Shown here piece by piece: positions 1-5,495 of a DNA stretch of 6,013 bases; the first letter of the stretch is position 1; the number at the start of each line of letters is the position of its first letter. A program made the position numbers and the translations under genes. This DNA comes from an uncultured Phycisphaerales bacterium (GTDB lineage Bacteria > Planctomycetota > Phycisphaerae > Phycisphaerales > UBA1924), in the NCBI GenBank assembly GCA_937871415.1, contig CALMQD010000249.1, positions 1 through 6,013 of the forward strand, written 5' to 3'. Under the pieces are notes generated by a model, which saw only the letters and a program-made list of their open reading frames with translations, made no database searches and was not told the origin of the DNA.

Positions 1-1116
1 ATGCTTGTGCATGACGGCGGAGGGGTTCTTGCCGTCGAAGGGGACGTTGCCGACGACCATGTGGTAGAGGGTGGCGCCCAGGGAGTAGATGTCGCTTGGC
101 GGGCCGATCTTCACCTCGCCGCGGATCTGCTCGGGGGAGATGTAGTACGGGGTGCCGAAAGCTTTGCCGGCCTCGGCCTCGGCGGCCTCCTTGTCGGTGA
201 TGGCGCGGGCCAGGCCCATGTCGGCGAGTTTGGCGACGCCCTCCTTGGTGAGCATGATGTTCTTGGGCTTGACGTCGCGGTGCACGAGGCCCTTGGCGTG
301 GGCGTGGCCGAGCGCCTCGGCCATCTGGATGACGACGTCGATCGCGTCGTTCTCCGGGTAGCGCTTGAGCTTCACGATGTCGTCGTAGACGGTGCGTCCG
401 TCGACGAACTCCATCACGAAGTAGTGGTACTCGCCGGCCTGGCCGACGTCGTAGGCCTGGACGATGTTGGGGTGGTTGAGTTGTGCCGCGGCGCGGCCCT
501 CGGCATAGAAGCGCTCGATGAACTGCTTGTTCTCGGAGTACTTGCGGGGCAGGACCTTGATGGCGACGAGGCGGTCGAGGCTGAGCTGCTTGGCCTTGAA
601 GACCGTCGCCATCGCGCCGGCGCCGAGTTTGGAGAGGATCTTGAAGCCCGGGATCTGCTGGCCGGAGCGCTCGGCCTCGGCCTGCGTGCGGATGCGGTCG
701 AGCTGGCGCTTGGTGATGTATTCGTTCTCGACCAGGAGCGCGGTGAGGCTCTTGGCGCTGCCGTCCTGCGAGAGGCTCTTGGCCTGCTCCAGACACTGCT
801 GCACCTCGTCGTTGGTGGCGAAGCCCTGGTCAACGACGATCTTGCCGATGATCGTGTCGAGGTTCGTGCCGGAGCGCGAGCGCGACCGCGAGCCGGCGCC
901 GGGGCCCGCGCCCAGGTCGATGGGGCCGGAGGCTTCCGGGTTCGTGTCGGGGGCGGTGGGCTGGGTGCTCGACGAACTCGCGTCGTCGTCGGCGAGGCGC
1001 AGGTCTTCGCCGCGTGCCTGGGGCTTGGGGGCCGGCTGGGGCGACGCCCCGCCCGAGGCGCCGTGGGGCGCATCGGGAGCGAGCAATGGCGAACTTGTGG
1101 GCGCGGGAGCGTCCAT
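1..1116 (-). CDS. Hanks-type serine/threonine protein kinase, N-terminal 372 residues (gene continues beyond the left edge)
   Basis: Eukaryotic-like Ser/Thr kinase that transfers phosphate from ATP to protein substrates; the substrate cannot be told. Residues 1-84 are Pro/Ala/Ser-rich and probably disordered. Residues 85-148 hold two similar helical repeats (IIGKIVVDQGFATNDEVQQC and LTALLVENEYITKRQLDRI) that resemble the N-terminal modules of GspE/MshE-type ATPases. The kinase domain starts near 157: glycine loop GAGAMATV (165-172, third Gly replaced by Ala), ATP-binding Lys186 in AIK, helix-C Glu206, catalytic loop HRDVKPKN (279-286, Asp281), metal-binding DMG (299-301, usually DFG), GTP (321-323) and SPE (327-329). 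All catalytic residues are present, so it should be active. No stop occurs before the window edge; the C-lobe end and any transmembrane or sensor region are missing. The start at 1116 is the only ATG that gives this frame a sensible beginning, but no Shine-Dalgarno precedes it. It is divergent from the gene at 1496. Confidence 0.93.
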   Translation of the reverse strand, partial: MDAPAPTSSPLLAPDAPHGASGGASPQPAPKPQARGEDLRLADDDASSSSTQPTAPDTNPEASGPIDLGAGPGAGSRSRSRSGTNLDTIIGKIVVDQGFATNDEVQQCLEQAKSLSQDGSAKSLTALLVENEYITKRQLDRIRTQAEAERSGQQIPGFKILSKLGAGAMATVFKAKQLSLDRLVAIKVLPRKYSENKQFIERFYAEGRAAAQLNHPNIVQAYDVGQAGEYHYFVMEFVDGRTVYDDIVKLKRYPENDAIDVVIQMAEALGHAHAKGLVHRDVKPKNIMLTKEGVAKLADMGLARAITDKEAAEAEAGKAFGTPYYISPEQIRGEVKIGPPSDIYSLGATLYHMVVGNVPFDGKNPSAVMHKH

Positions 1117-1127
1117 GCGGGGGAGGG

Positions 1128-1133
1128 ATGGTA
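1128..1133 (-). promoter_or_regulatory. Possible -10 element of the kinase gene
   Basis: Read on the minus strand this is TACCAT, matching TATAAT at four of six positions. It lies 11 bases upstream of the kinase ATG, so transcription would begin only a few bases before the start codon, giving a nearly leaderless mRNA. That fits the absence of a Shine-Dalgarno sequence. No good -35 box is visible at the right distance, so this is a weak call. Confidence 0.22.
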
Positions 1134-1250
1134 CACGATTGTGCGGCCCGGAAGACCGATCCGCCAGCGGTCGCGGGGAATCGGGGGCGATCCGTGAAAG
1201 ATCGACGCCGTTTCCGGACGCTTCCGACAACCCCGGGCCTGTTCCAGCGA

Positions 1251-1265
1251 CCCCGCTTTGCGGGG
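1251..1265. repeat. Perfect inverted repeat (6-bp GC stem, TTT loop)
   Basis: CCCCGC, loop TTT, GCGGGG. The stem is perfect and all GC. No T-run follows on either strand, so it is not a canonical intrinsic terminator. Its position, 135 bases upstream of the kinase start and 230 upstream of the TTG start, would allow a role in a leader RNA or as a binding site, but nothing in the sequence decides this. Confidence 0.4.
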
Positions 1266-1462
1266 CCGAAGGAGCGGATGTCGTGTGGCGTGATCGGAGT
1301 TCGCGGTCCATGCGGAGTGCGAGACAGAGGTGCCTCGATATCCGGTACGCATGGCGACGGGCGGTGTTGCGGACGGCGGGTTTGAGAAGCCGCGGGTGAA
1401 GCGGAAATCACGCGCTGGTCACGGTGAAGGCGATCGAGTGTGCCGCGAACGGCGCGGCGTTG

Positions 1463-1468
1463 TATGCT
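1463..1468 (+). promoter_or_regulatory. Possible -10 element of the small membrane protein gene
   Basis: TATGCT matches TATAAT at four of six positions and sits 27 bases before the proposed TTG start, leaving room for a short leader containing the ribosome binding site. No convincing -35 box is found 16-18 bases upstream. Confidence 0.25.
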
Positions 1469-1480
1469 GGAGTCGACCCA

Positions 1481-1490
1481 GGAGAAGGAG
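1481..1490 (+). promoter_or_regulatory. Ribosome binding site that points to a TTG start
   Basis: The purine-rich GGAGAAGGAG ends 5 bases before TTG 1496-1498. It is the only strong Shine-Dalgarno near the beginning of the open frame. The alternative starts, GTG 1424 and ATG 1574, have nothing comparable, so this site decides the start choice. Confidence 0.55.
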
Positions 1491-1495
1491 CGGCA

Positions 1496-1831
1496 TTGCA
1501 CCCAGAGCATCACCGGACCTCGCTGGCCGAGGCGGCGGGCGCCAAGACCAGCGCCGCGATCCCGCCGGCGGGCATGGACGCGGCGAAGAAGAAACGGCTG
1601 CTCATCGTGGCGGGGGCGGTCTTTGCGCTCGCGGTCCTGGCGTTGTTTTTCAATCCCTTTGGTGGCGGTGGAGAGGCGGACGAGCCGGGCGAGGGCCCCG
1701 CGGCCGTTTCCGGAGGCGCGGGCGCCGCGGGCGCTGGTCGGTCCCAAACAAATCCTTATCAACATCCGTCGAACGCGCCGCAGACCGAAGAGACCGCGAG
1801 CACGCGCCATGTTGCGCCGGGCTCGAAGTGA
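1496..1831 (+). CDS. Small single-pass membrane protein of unknown function (111 aa, TTG start)
   Basis: I do not recognise the family. The N-terminal 30 residues are polar. KKKR at 31-34 is followed by one hydrophobic segment, about residues 35-52 (LLIVAGAVFALAVLALFF), then a Gly/Ala/Glu-rich stretch (56-81) and a polar tail. By the positive-inside rule the KKKR end should be cytoplasmic and the Gly-rich tail periplasmic. Third codon positions are strongly GC-biased in this frame over the first two thirds, which supports real coding; the bias weakens over the last 30 codons. The TTG is chosen because of the GGAGAAGGAG site. A shorter form from ATG 1574 would keep the membrane segment, and a longer one from GTG 1424 would add 24 residues with no signal-like feature. 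It is divergent from the kinase and 204 bases upstream of the first pseudopilin-like gene. Overlapping frames give only Arg-rich translations. Confidence 0.62.
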   Translation: MHPEHHRTSLAEAAGAKTSAAIPPAGMDAAKKKRLLIVAGAVFALAVLALFFNPFGGGGEADEPGEGPAAVSGGAGAAGAGRSQTNPYQHPSNAPQTEETASTRHVAPGSK

Positions 1832-1918
1832 GATGTTGAGGAAGGTCCAGTCGGATTCCGTTCGGAGTTCATTGGACAAACGACGATCCATCGTTCAGAC
1901 TGTGTGAACGGCCTCGCT

Positions 1919-1931
1919 CTCGTGGGGCTGA
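1919..1931 (+). repeat. Direct repeat, copy 1 (13 bases; copy 2 at 2990-3002)
   Basis: CTCGTGGGGCTGA occurs identically here, 104 bases before the first pseudopilin-like start, and again at 2990-3002, 15 bases before the second. It may be a remnant of the gene duplication, a shared regulatory site, or chance in GC-rich DNA. The unequal distances to the start codons argue against a site with a fixed position. Confidence 0.3.
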
Positions 1932-1975
1932 TCGTGGGCTTTGTCGGGTCGACAACAGATGGGCGTTCGTACCGC

Positions 1976-1994
1976 AGGGCACACGGCGTGCCCT
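1976..1994 (+). repeat. Inverted repeat in the leader of the first pseudopilin-like gene
   Basis: AGGGCAC, loop ACGGC, GTGCCCT: a perfect 7-bp stem with a 5-base loop, ending 41 bases before ATG 2036. No T-run follows, so a Rho-independent terminator is unlikely. It could be an mRNA leader hairpin or a dyad binding site. The rest of the 1832-2035 gap shows no clear promoter: TTGGAC at 1872-1877 has only a poor -10 partner. Confidence 0.35.
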
Positions 1995-2023
1995 TGAGTC
2001 GATCCACGAACCCGCGAAGGTTT

Positions 2024-2028
2024 GGAGG
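2024..2028 (+). promoter_or_regulatory. Ribosome binding site of the first pseudopilin-like gene
   Basis: GGAGG lies 7 bases before ATG 2036. It selects this start over GTG 1904, which would add 44 residues ahead of the prepilin leader and has no such site. Confidence 0.75.
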
Positions 2029-2035
2029 CCTGATC

Positions 2036-2962
2036 ATGCCGAACCTTGGCGGCCGCACGGGTGGGCGGGGACGCGCTTTCACGCTGATCGAACTCCTGGT
2101 GGTCATCGCGATCGTCGCGCTCTTGGTGTCGCTGCTCTTGCCGGCGCTCAAGAACGCGCGCATCGCGGCGAAACTGGTGAAGAGCCTCTCGAACCTGCGT
2201 CAGATCAACATTGCGGCGGCGACGTACCGCGAGGAGAACAAGACGTACATGCCGCTGGCGATGACGGTGCCGCGCGGCAACTACCCGAATCCGCCGTGGT
2301 ACACGACGACCGCGAGCGTGCAGGGTTGGTGCACGTGGTCGTACGGCGGGAAGAACTGCGACGCGTACTGGTACGCGGCGGACGGCGGCGCGTTCGACGT
2401 GGAGGCGGCGGACCGGCTGCTGAACCCGTACGTGTATCCGGAGCTCGTGTTCAACGCCCCGCCGATGCCGACGCGGATGAACCCGAACGACCCCGACCGC
2501 AAGACGCAGAAGGCGGAGATTTTCCAGGACCCGTCGGACCTGGTGAGTTATCAGCGGAGCGCGACGTTCAGCACGAACCCGACGCCGGGGACGATCTCGT
2601 GCTACGAAGACGTCGGCACCTCGTACCAGTTCAACGTCAAGTGGTGGGACCAGATCCCGCATTCGGGGACGCGGTTCTACAAGGCGTTCAACTTCGGGTG
2701 CGACCGGCTCCGCCTGTCGGACGCGTTCCATCCGGCCCGGATGGTGTGGCTGCACGACCAGTACTCGGACGTGGTGGCCAATAACGTGAACACGCAGTTC
2801 AAGCTCAAAAACGGGTACAACGACATCAACAAATCGGTGATGGCGTTCATGGACGGGCACGCGGCCTACCACAAGGTGTACCCCGGGAACTCGGCCCAGT
2901 CGTACAGCAACCAGTTCTACACGTTTGTTTTTGAGGACTTGCACATCCCGCCGGGGTTCTAG
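2036..2962 (+). CDS. Pseudopilin-like protein with prepilin N-terminal cleavage/methylation domain, first tandem copy (308 aa)
   Basis: The short basic leader MPNLGGRTGGRGRA is followed by [16 protein letters not shown], the type IV prepilin / type II secretion pseudopilin signature. Prepilin peptidase would cut before Phe15, with Glu19 at mature position 5. The -1 residue is Ala14, not the usual Gly, which the peptidase tolerates in some substrates. The hydrophobic helix runs to about 37, leaving a periplasmic domain of some 270 residues. Blocks shared with the next gene are GGKNCD (104-109), [16 protein letters not shown] (121-136), a DPSD (165-168), FGCDRLRL (220-227) and W-x-HDQYxDVV (238-247). 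Near the C-terminus, DINKSVMAFMDGH (263-275) resembles the H-X9-DG motif of planctomycete prepilin-associated proteins, but Asp263 stands where His is expected. Cys109 is typed as Cys108 followed by Asp109. It forms a paralogous pair with the gene 55 bases downstream. Its exact function is unknown. Confidence 0.9.
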   Translation: MPNLGGRTGGRGRAFTLIELLVVIAIVALLVSLLLPALKNARIAAKLVKSLSNLRQINIAAATYREENKTYMPLAMTVPRGNYPNPPWYTTTASVQGWCTWSYGGKNCDAYWYAADGGAFDVEAADRLLNPYVYPELVFNAPPMPTRMNPNDPDRKTQKAEIFQDPSDLVSYQRSATFSTNPTPGTISCYEDVGTSYQFNVKWWDQIPHSGTRFYKAFNFGCDRLRLSDAFHPARMVWLHDQYSDVVANNVNTQFKLKNGYNDINKSVMAFMDGHAAYHKVYPGNSAQSYSNQFYTFVFEDLHIPPGF

Positions 2963-2966
2963 AGCG

Positions 2967-2972
2967 CATAAT
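2967..2972 (+). promoter_or_regulatory. Possible internal -10 element between the two pseudopilin-like genes
   Basis: CATAAT matches TATAAT at five of six positions, unusual in such GC-rich DNA, just after the stop of the first gene. A start about 7 bases downstream would give a leader near 39 bases before ATG 3018. No -35 box at 16-18 bases is evident, so co-transcription of both genes from upstream remains equally likely. Confidence 0.3.
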
Positions 2973-2989
2973 GGGGGTGCCGGGAACGA

Positions 2990-3002
2990 CTCGTGGGGCT
3001 GA
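2990..3002 (+). repeat. Direct repeat, copy 2 (13 bases; copy 1 at 1919-1931)
   Basis: CTCGTGGGGCTGA, identical to the copy before the first pseudopilin-like gene; here it ends 15 bases before ATG 3018 and immediately precedes the GAGG ribosome binding site (3007-3010). Confidence 0.3.
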
Positions 3003-3017
3003 CCTCGAGGACGAGTG

Positions 3018-3926
3018 ATGCCCTTGGTGCGCAGGCGCGGATTTACGCTGATCGAACTGCTCGTGGTGATCGCGATCATCGCGGTCCTGGTGGCGATTTT
3101 GCTGCCGGCGCTCAAGAGCGCGCGGAGCAGTGCGCGCCTGGTCAAGAGCCTGTCGAACCTGCGACAGATCAATCTCGCGGCGTCGATGTACAAGGACGAC
3201 AACAAGGGGCTGCTGCCCCTGGCGCTGTGCGTGAACGGGCGCGGGAACGTGCTGCCGGGCCCGCAGTCGCCGCCGGCGTTCTTCAACTACGCGTGCAGCT
3301 GGTCGTTCGGCGGGAAGAACTGCGACGGGTACTGGGTGACGGGGCGCGGGAGCGGGTACTTCGACGTGGAGGCGGCGGACCGGCTGCTCAACCCGTATGT
3401 GTACCCGGACGTGGTGTTCCAGGCGCCGCAGCCGCCGACGCCGCTGGCGGCGGATGACCCGGTGCGGCAGACCCAGCAGGCGGAGGTGTACCGCGACCCG
3501 TCGGACTTTGAGAGTTACCAGCGGAGCCTGCAGTTCGAGAGCAACCCGACGCGGACGGACCTCTCGTCGTACGACGACGTCGGGACGTCGTATCACTACA
3601 ACCTCAAGTGGCTGGACCGGCTGGGGTACAACAGCTTCACGCTCCTGAAGAAGTACCAGTTCGGGTGCGAGCGACTGCGACTGGGCGACGCGTTCCAGCC
3701 GTCGCGGATGGTGTGGGTGCACGACCAGTACGCGGACGTGGTGGTCAACAACGTGCACGAGGACTACCGGCTCAAGAACGGGTTCGGCGACGTGAACAAG
3801 TCGGTGATGGGGTACCTCGACGGGCACGTGCTGTACAACAAGGTGATCCCGGGTCAGCAGGAGTCGTCGTACACGAACGAGAACTACACGTTTGTCTTCG
3901 AGGACCTGCGCCAGCCCGCGCCCTGA
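3018..3926 (+). CDS. Pseudopilin-like protein with prepilin N-terminal cleavage/methylation domain, second tandem copy (302 aa)
   Basis: The leader MPLVRRRG precedes [21 protein letters not shown], so this copy has the canonical Gly8 at -1 and Glu13 at mature position 5. The periplasmic domain aligns with the first copy along its whole length, at more than half identity by eye, with the best conservation in [12 protein letters not shown] (41-52), GGKNCD (98-103), [16 protein letters not shown] (116-131), FGCERLRL (215-222), W-x-HDQY (233-238) and [11 protein letters not shown] (260-270). Both copies share Cys102 and Cys217 equivalents, which could form a disulfide. As in its twin, an Asp (258) replaces the His of an H-X9-DG motif. 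GAGG at 3007-3010 is 7 bases before ATG 3018; GTG 3015 directly in front would add one residue but has tighter spacing. Mature proteins of this type act as minor pilins or pseudopilins assembled in the inner membrane; no secretion or assembly genes lie in the window, so the machine they serve is unknown. Confidence 0.9.
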   Translation: MPLVRRRGFTLIELLVVIAIIAVLVAILLPALKSARSSARLVKSLSNLRQINLAASMYKDDNKGLLPLALCVNGRGNVLPGPQSPPAFFNYACSWSFGGKNCDGYWVTGRGSGYFDVEAADRLLNPYVYPDVVFQAPQPPTPLAADDPVRQTQQAEVYRDPSDFESYQRSLQFESNPTRTDLSSYDDVGTSYHYNLKWLDRLGYNSFTLLKKYQFGCERLRLGDAFQPSRMVWVHDQYADVVVNNVHEDYRLKNGFGDVNKSVMGYLDGHVLYNKVIPGQQESSYTNENYTFVFEDLRQPAP

Positions 3927-3931
3927 CGCGG

Positions 3932-3937
3932 TACGCT
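3932..3937 (+). promoter_or_regulatory. Possible -10 element placing the transcript start at the ATPase ATG
   Basis: TACGCT ends 8 bases before ATG 3946, the normal distance from a -10 box to the transcript start. If used, the mRNA would be leaderless, consistent with the absence of a Shine-Dalgarno before this ATG. It matches TATAAT at only three of six positions, so the call is weak; read-through from the gene 19 bases upstream is the alternative. Confidence 0.25.
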
Positions 3938-3945
3938 TGAGCGCG

Positions 3946-4872
3946 ATGGCACCGCCCGCGAGTTCAATCCCCCCCGCTGCCGGCTCGGACGCGGCGCCCG
4001 GCGTCGGCGCGCACCAGGGCGCGGGGGCGGCGGGCGCGATGCTGCTGAGCGTGCGCGATCTGGTGGTGGAGTTCGAGAAGCGCGCCGGGCTGCTGGGGCG
4101 CTCGGGGCAGCGCGTCCGGGCGGTGGACGGCGTGTCGTTCGACGTCGGGCGGGGCGAGACGCTGGGGCTGGTGGGCGAATCGGGGTGCGGGAAGACGACG
4201 GTGGGGCGGGCGGTGCTGCGGCTGGTGCGGGCCGCGGGCGGGGGCGTGAGGTTCGAGGGCCATGACGTGTTCGGCGCGAGCGCGGGGGTGATGCGGCGCC
4301 TGCGCCGGGAGATGCAGATCGTTTTTCAGGACCCGGCGGGGAGCCTGAACCCGCGGATGCGGGTGCTGGACCTGGTCGCCGAACCGCTGATCGTGCACGG
4401 CGAGGCGCGGGCTCGCGACCGGGCGGCGCTGAAGACCCGGGTGGTCGAGCTGCTGGACCGGTGCGGGCTGGAATCCGCGGCGGTCGAGCGGTATCCGCAC
4501 GAGTTCTCCGGCGGGCAGCGCCAGCGGATCTGCATCGCGCGGGCGCTGGCGCTCTCGCCGAAGTTCATCGTGTGCGACGAGCCGACGAGCGCGCTGGACG
4601 TCTCGATCCAGGCGCAGATCCTGAACCTGCTCAAGGACCTGCAGCGCGAGCGCGGGATGAGTTACCTGTTCATCAGCCACGACATGGCGGTGGTGAACCA
4701 CATGTGCGATCGCGTCGCGGTCATGCACCGGGGGCGGATCGTGGAGTCGGGCTCTCGGGACGAGATCATCCACGCGCCCAAGCACGAGTACACGCGGACG
4801 CTGCTCAGCGCCGTGCCGGTTCCCGAGCCGCGTCGGGCGGGCGGGCGCGGCGTGGCGAGGTCGGCCGGCTAG
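3946..4872 (+). CDS. Oligopeptide/dipeptide-type ABC transporter ATP-binding protein (OppF/DppF family)
   Basis: Cytoplasmic ATPase that powers a peptide-type (or nickel or glutathione-type) ABC importer by ATP hydrolysis at the inner membrane. The motifs are complete: Walker A GESGCGKT (77-84), Q-loop Gln128 in [13 protein letters not shown], signature FSGGQRQR (187-194), Walker B FIVCDEP (207-213), D-loop SALD (215-218) and switch His245 in FISHDMAV. The VFQDPxxSLNPRM wording and the ending [11 protein letters not shown] are typical of OppF rather than OppD. The C-terminus after AVPVPEP is short (about 15 residues) and Arg/Gly-rich, so the oligopeptide-family C-terminal region is reduced. 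The start at 3946 gives a 31-residue Pro/Ala/Gly-rich extension; ATG 4039 (277 aa, beginning [12 protein letters not shown]) matches the usual family start better and could be the true one. It follows the second pseudopilin-like gene by 19 bases. No permease, OppD partner or binding protein is next to it, so its transporter partners lie elsewhere. Confidence 0.92.
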   Translation: MAPPASSIPPAAGSDAAPGVGAHQGAGAAGAMLLSVRDLVVEFEKRAGLLGRSGQRVRAVDGVSFDVGRGETLGLVGESGCGKTTVGRAVLRLVRAAGGGVRFEGHDVFGASAGVMRRLRREMQIVFQDPAGSLNPRMRVLDLVAEPLIVHGEARARDRAALKTRVVELLDRCGLESAAVERYPHEFSGGQRQRICIARALALSPKFIVCDEPTSALDVSIQAQILNLLKDLQRERGMSYLFISHDMAVVNHMCDRVAVMHRGRIVESGSRDEIIHAPKHEYTRTLLSAVPVPEPRRAGGRGVARSAG

Positions 4873-4907
4873 CCCGGGGCGTGCGGCGGTTCTTCTTTCT
4901 GGGGGGG

Positions 4908-5492
4908 TCAGTCGCGTCCGAAGGCGTCGAGGGCGGGGCCGGCGAGCCGGAAGGTCGTCCAGTCGCTCATGGCCACTGCGCCGAGGCGCTTGTAGAAGTC
5001 GATCGCGGGCGTGTTCCAGTCGAGGACGGCCCATTCCATCCGGCGGCAGCCGCGGCGCGCGGCGAGGCGGGCGACTTCCGTGAAGAGCGCTCTGCCGAGA
5101 CCCCGGCCGCGGTGCGCGGGGCGGACGAAGAGGTCTTCGAGATACAGGCCGGGTCGGCCGGTCCAGGTGGAGTAGTTCACGAAGAAGAGGGCGAAGCCCT
5201 GCACGGTCCAGGCCTGGCCGGCGCTTGCGCCGTCGACCAGTTCGCCCATCAGGCACTCGGCGACGGGGCCTGAGCGGGGCGCGTGGCTGAGGGTGCGCGG
5301 GCCGCCCTGGAGCGTGCCGAGCGCATCTTCGAAGAGCGCGCGGTGGAGGAGGTCCTCGGTCGCGACGACAGCGTCGGGCTCGCGCTCGTAGAGCGCCAGT
5401 TCGCGGATGAGGGCGAGGATCTGGGGAACGTCGGCGGGGGTCGCGGCGCGGATGCGCAGGTCGGCGCCAGGCCGCGGGGCCGGTGTGGTCAT
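4908..5492 (-). CDS. GNAT family N-acetyltransferase, spermidine/spermine (diamine) acetyltransferase-like
   Basis: Soluble enzyme expected to move acetyl from acetyl-CoA to an amine. One GNAT domain fills residues 12-183. The order and wording follow the SSAT / thialysine acetyltransferase group: LRIRAATPADVPQILALIREL (12-32), an acidic LYEREPDAVVATEDLL (34-49), GFALFFVNYSTWTGRPGLYLEDLFVRP (99-125), the acetyl-CoA pyrophosphate loop RGRGLG (128-133) and WNTPAIDFYKRLGA (159-172). Tyr167 lines up with the catalytic Tyr of human SSAT by eye. Compared with animal SSAT there is a roughly 15-residue insert around 58-76. The substrate (polyamine, thialysine or another primary amine) cannot be settled from sequence. 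The start ATG is 3 bases after the stop of the PEP-CTERM gene, with GAGG overlapping that stop and no spacer, which suggests translational coupling. It converges on the ATPase gene; the 35 bases between them (4873-4907) show no clear terminator hairpin. Confidence 0.88.
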   Translation of the reverse strand: MTTPAPRPGADLRIRAATPADVPQILALIRELALYEREPDAVVATEDLLHRALFEDALGTLQGGPRTLSHAPRSGPVAECLMGELVDGASAGQAWTVQGFALFFVNYSTWTGRPGLYLEDLFVRPAHRGRGLGRALFTEVARLAARRGCRRMEWAVLDWNTPAIDFYKRLGAVAMSDWTTFRLAGPALDAFGRD

Positions 5493-5495
5493 GCC

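Larger units (their letters stand above)
1117..1495. other. Gene-free intergenic region between divergent genes
   Basis: This 379-base stretch separates the divergently transcribed kinase and small membrane protein genes. Frames that cross it translate into Arg-rich, low-complexity sequence with no recognisable motif, so I see no gene. It should hold the promoters of both neighbours. It also contains a perfect GC-rich hairpin at 1251-1265 and lower-quality inverted repeats. I found no tRNA or recognisable riboswitch. Confidence 0.6.

Noticed and set aside
1..1197. Long plus-strand open frame opposite the kinase
   Set aside because: Its translation is Val/Leu/Gly/Asp-rich with no motif, while the opposite strand carries a complete set of kinase motifs; it is a GC-bias shadow.
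414..1891. Minus-strand open frames running from inside the kinase across the intergenic region
   Set aside because: Translations are dominated by Arg, Pro and Ser, out of phase with the kinase, and have no domain or ribosome binding site support.
1330..1907. Plus-strand frames overlapping the small membrane protein gene
   Set aside because: Arg/Gly-rich composition and poor third-position bias; only the frame from 1496 has a strong ribosome binding site and a clean membrane segment.
1904..2035. N-terminal extension of the first pseudopilin-like protein from GTG 1904
   Set aside because: It would put 44 residues before the prepilin leader, which is normally short, and GGAGG 7 bases before ATG 2036 marks that start.
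1940..2035. Cyclic di-GMP (GEMM) riboswitch before the pseudopilin-like genes
   Set aside because: A CAGGGCAC stretch recalls part of the GEMM consensus, but the tetraloop-receptor and the GGGACGCAAAGC-type half are absent.
1895..3827. Long minus-strand frames opposite the pseudopilin-like genes
   Set aside because: His/Arg/Val-rich antisense translations that mirror the conserved coding strand; both pseudopilin-like genes are unambiguous.
4873..4907. Bidirectional terminator between the convergent ATPase and acetyltransferase genes
   Set aside because: There is a pyrimidine stretch (TTCTTCTTTCT) and GC-rich flanks, but I could not form a stable hairpin followed by a T-run on either strand.
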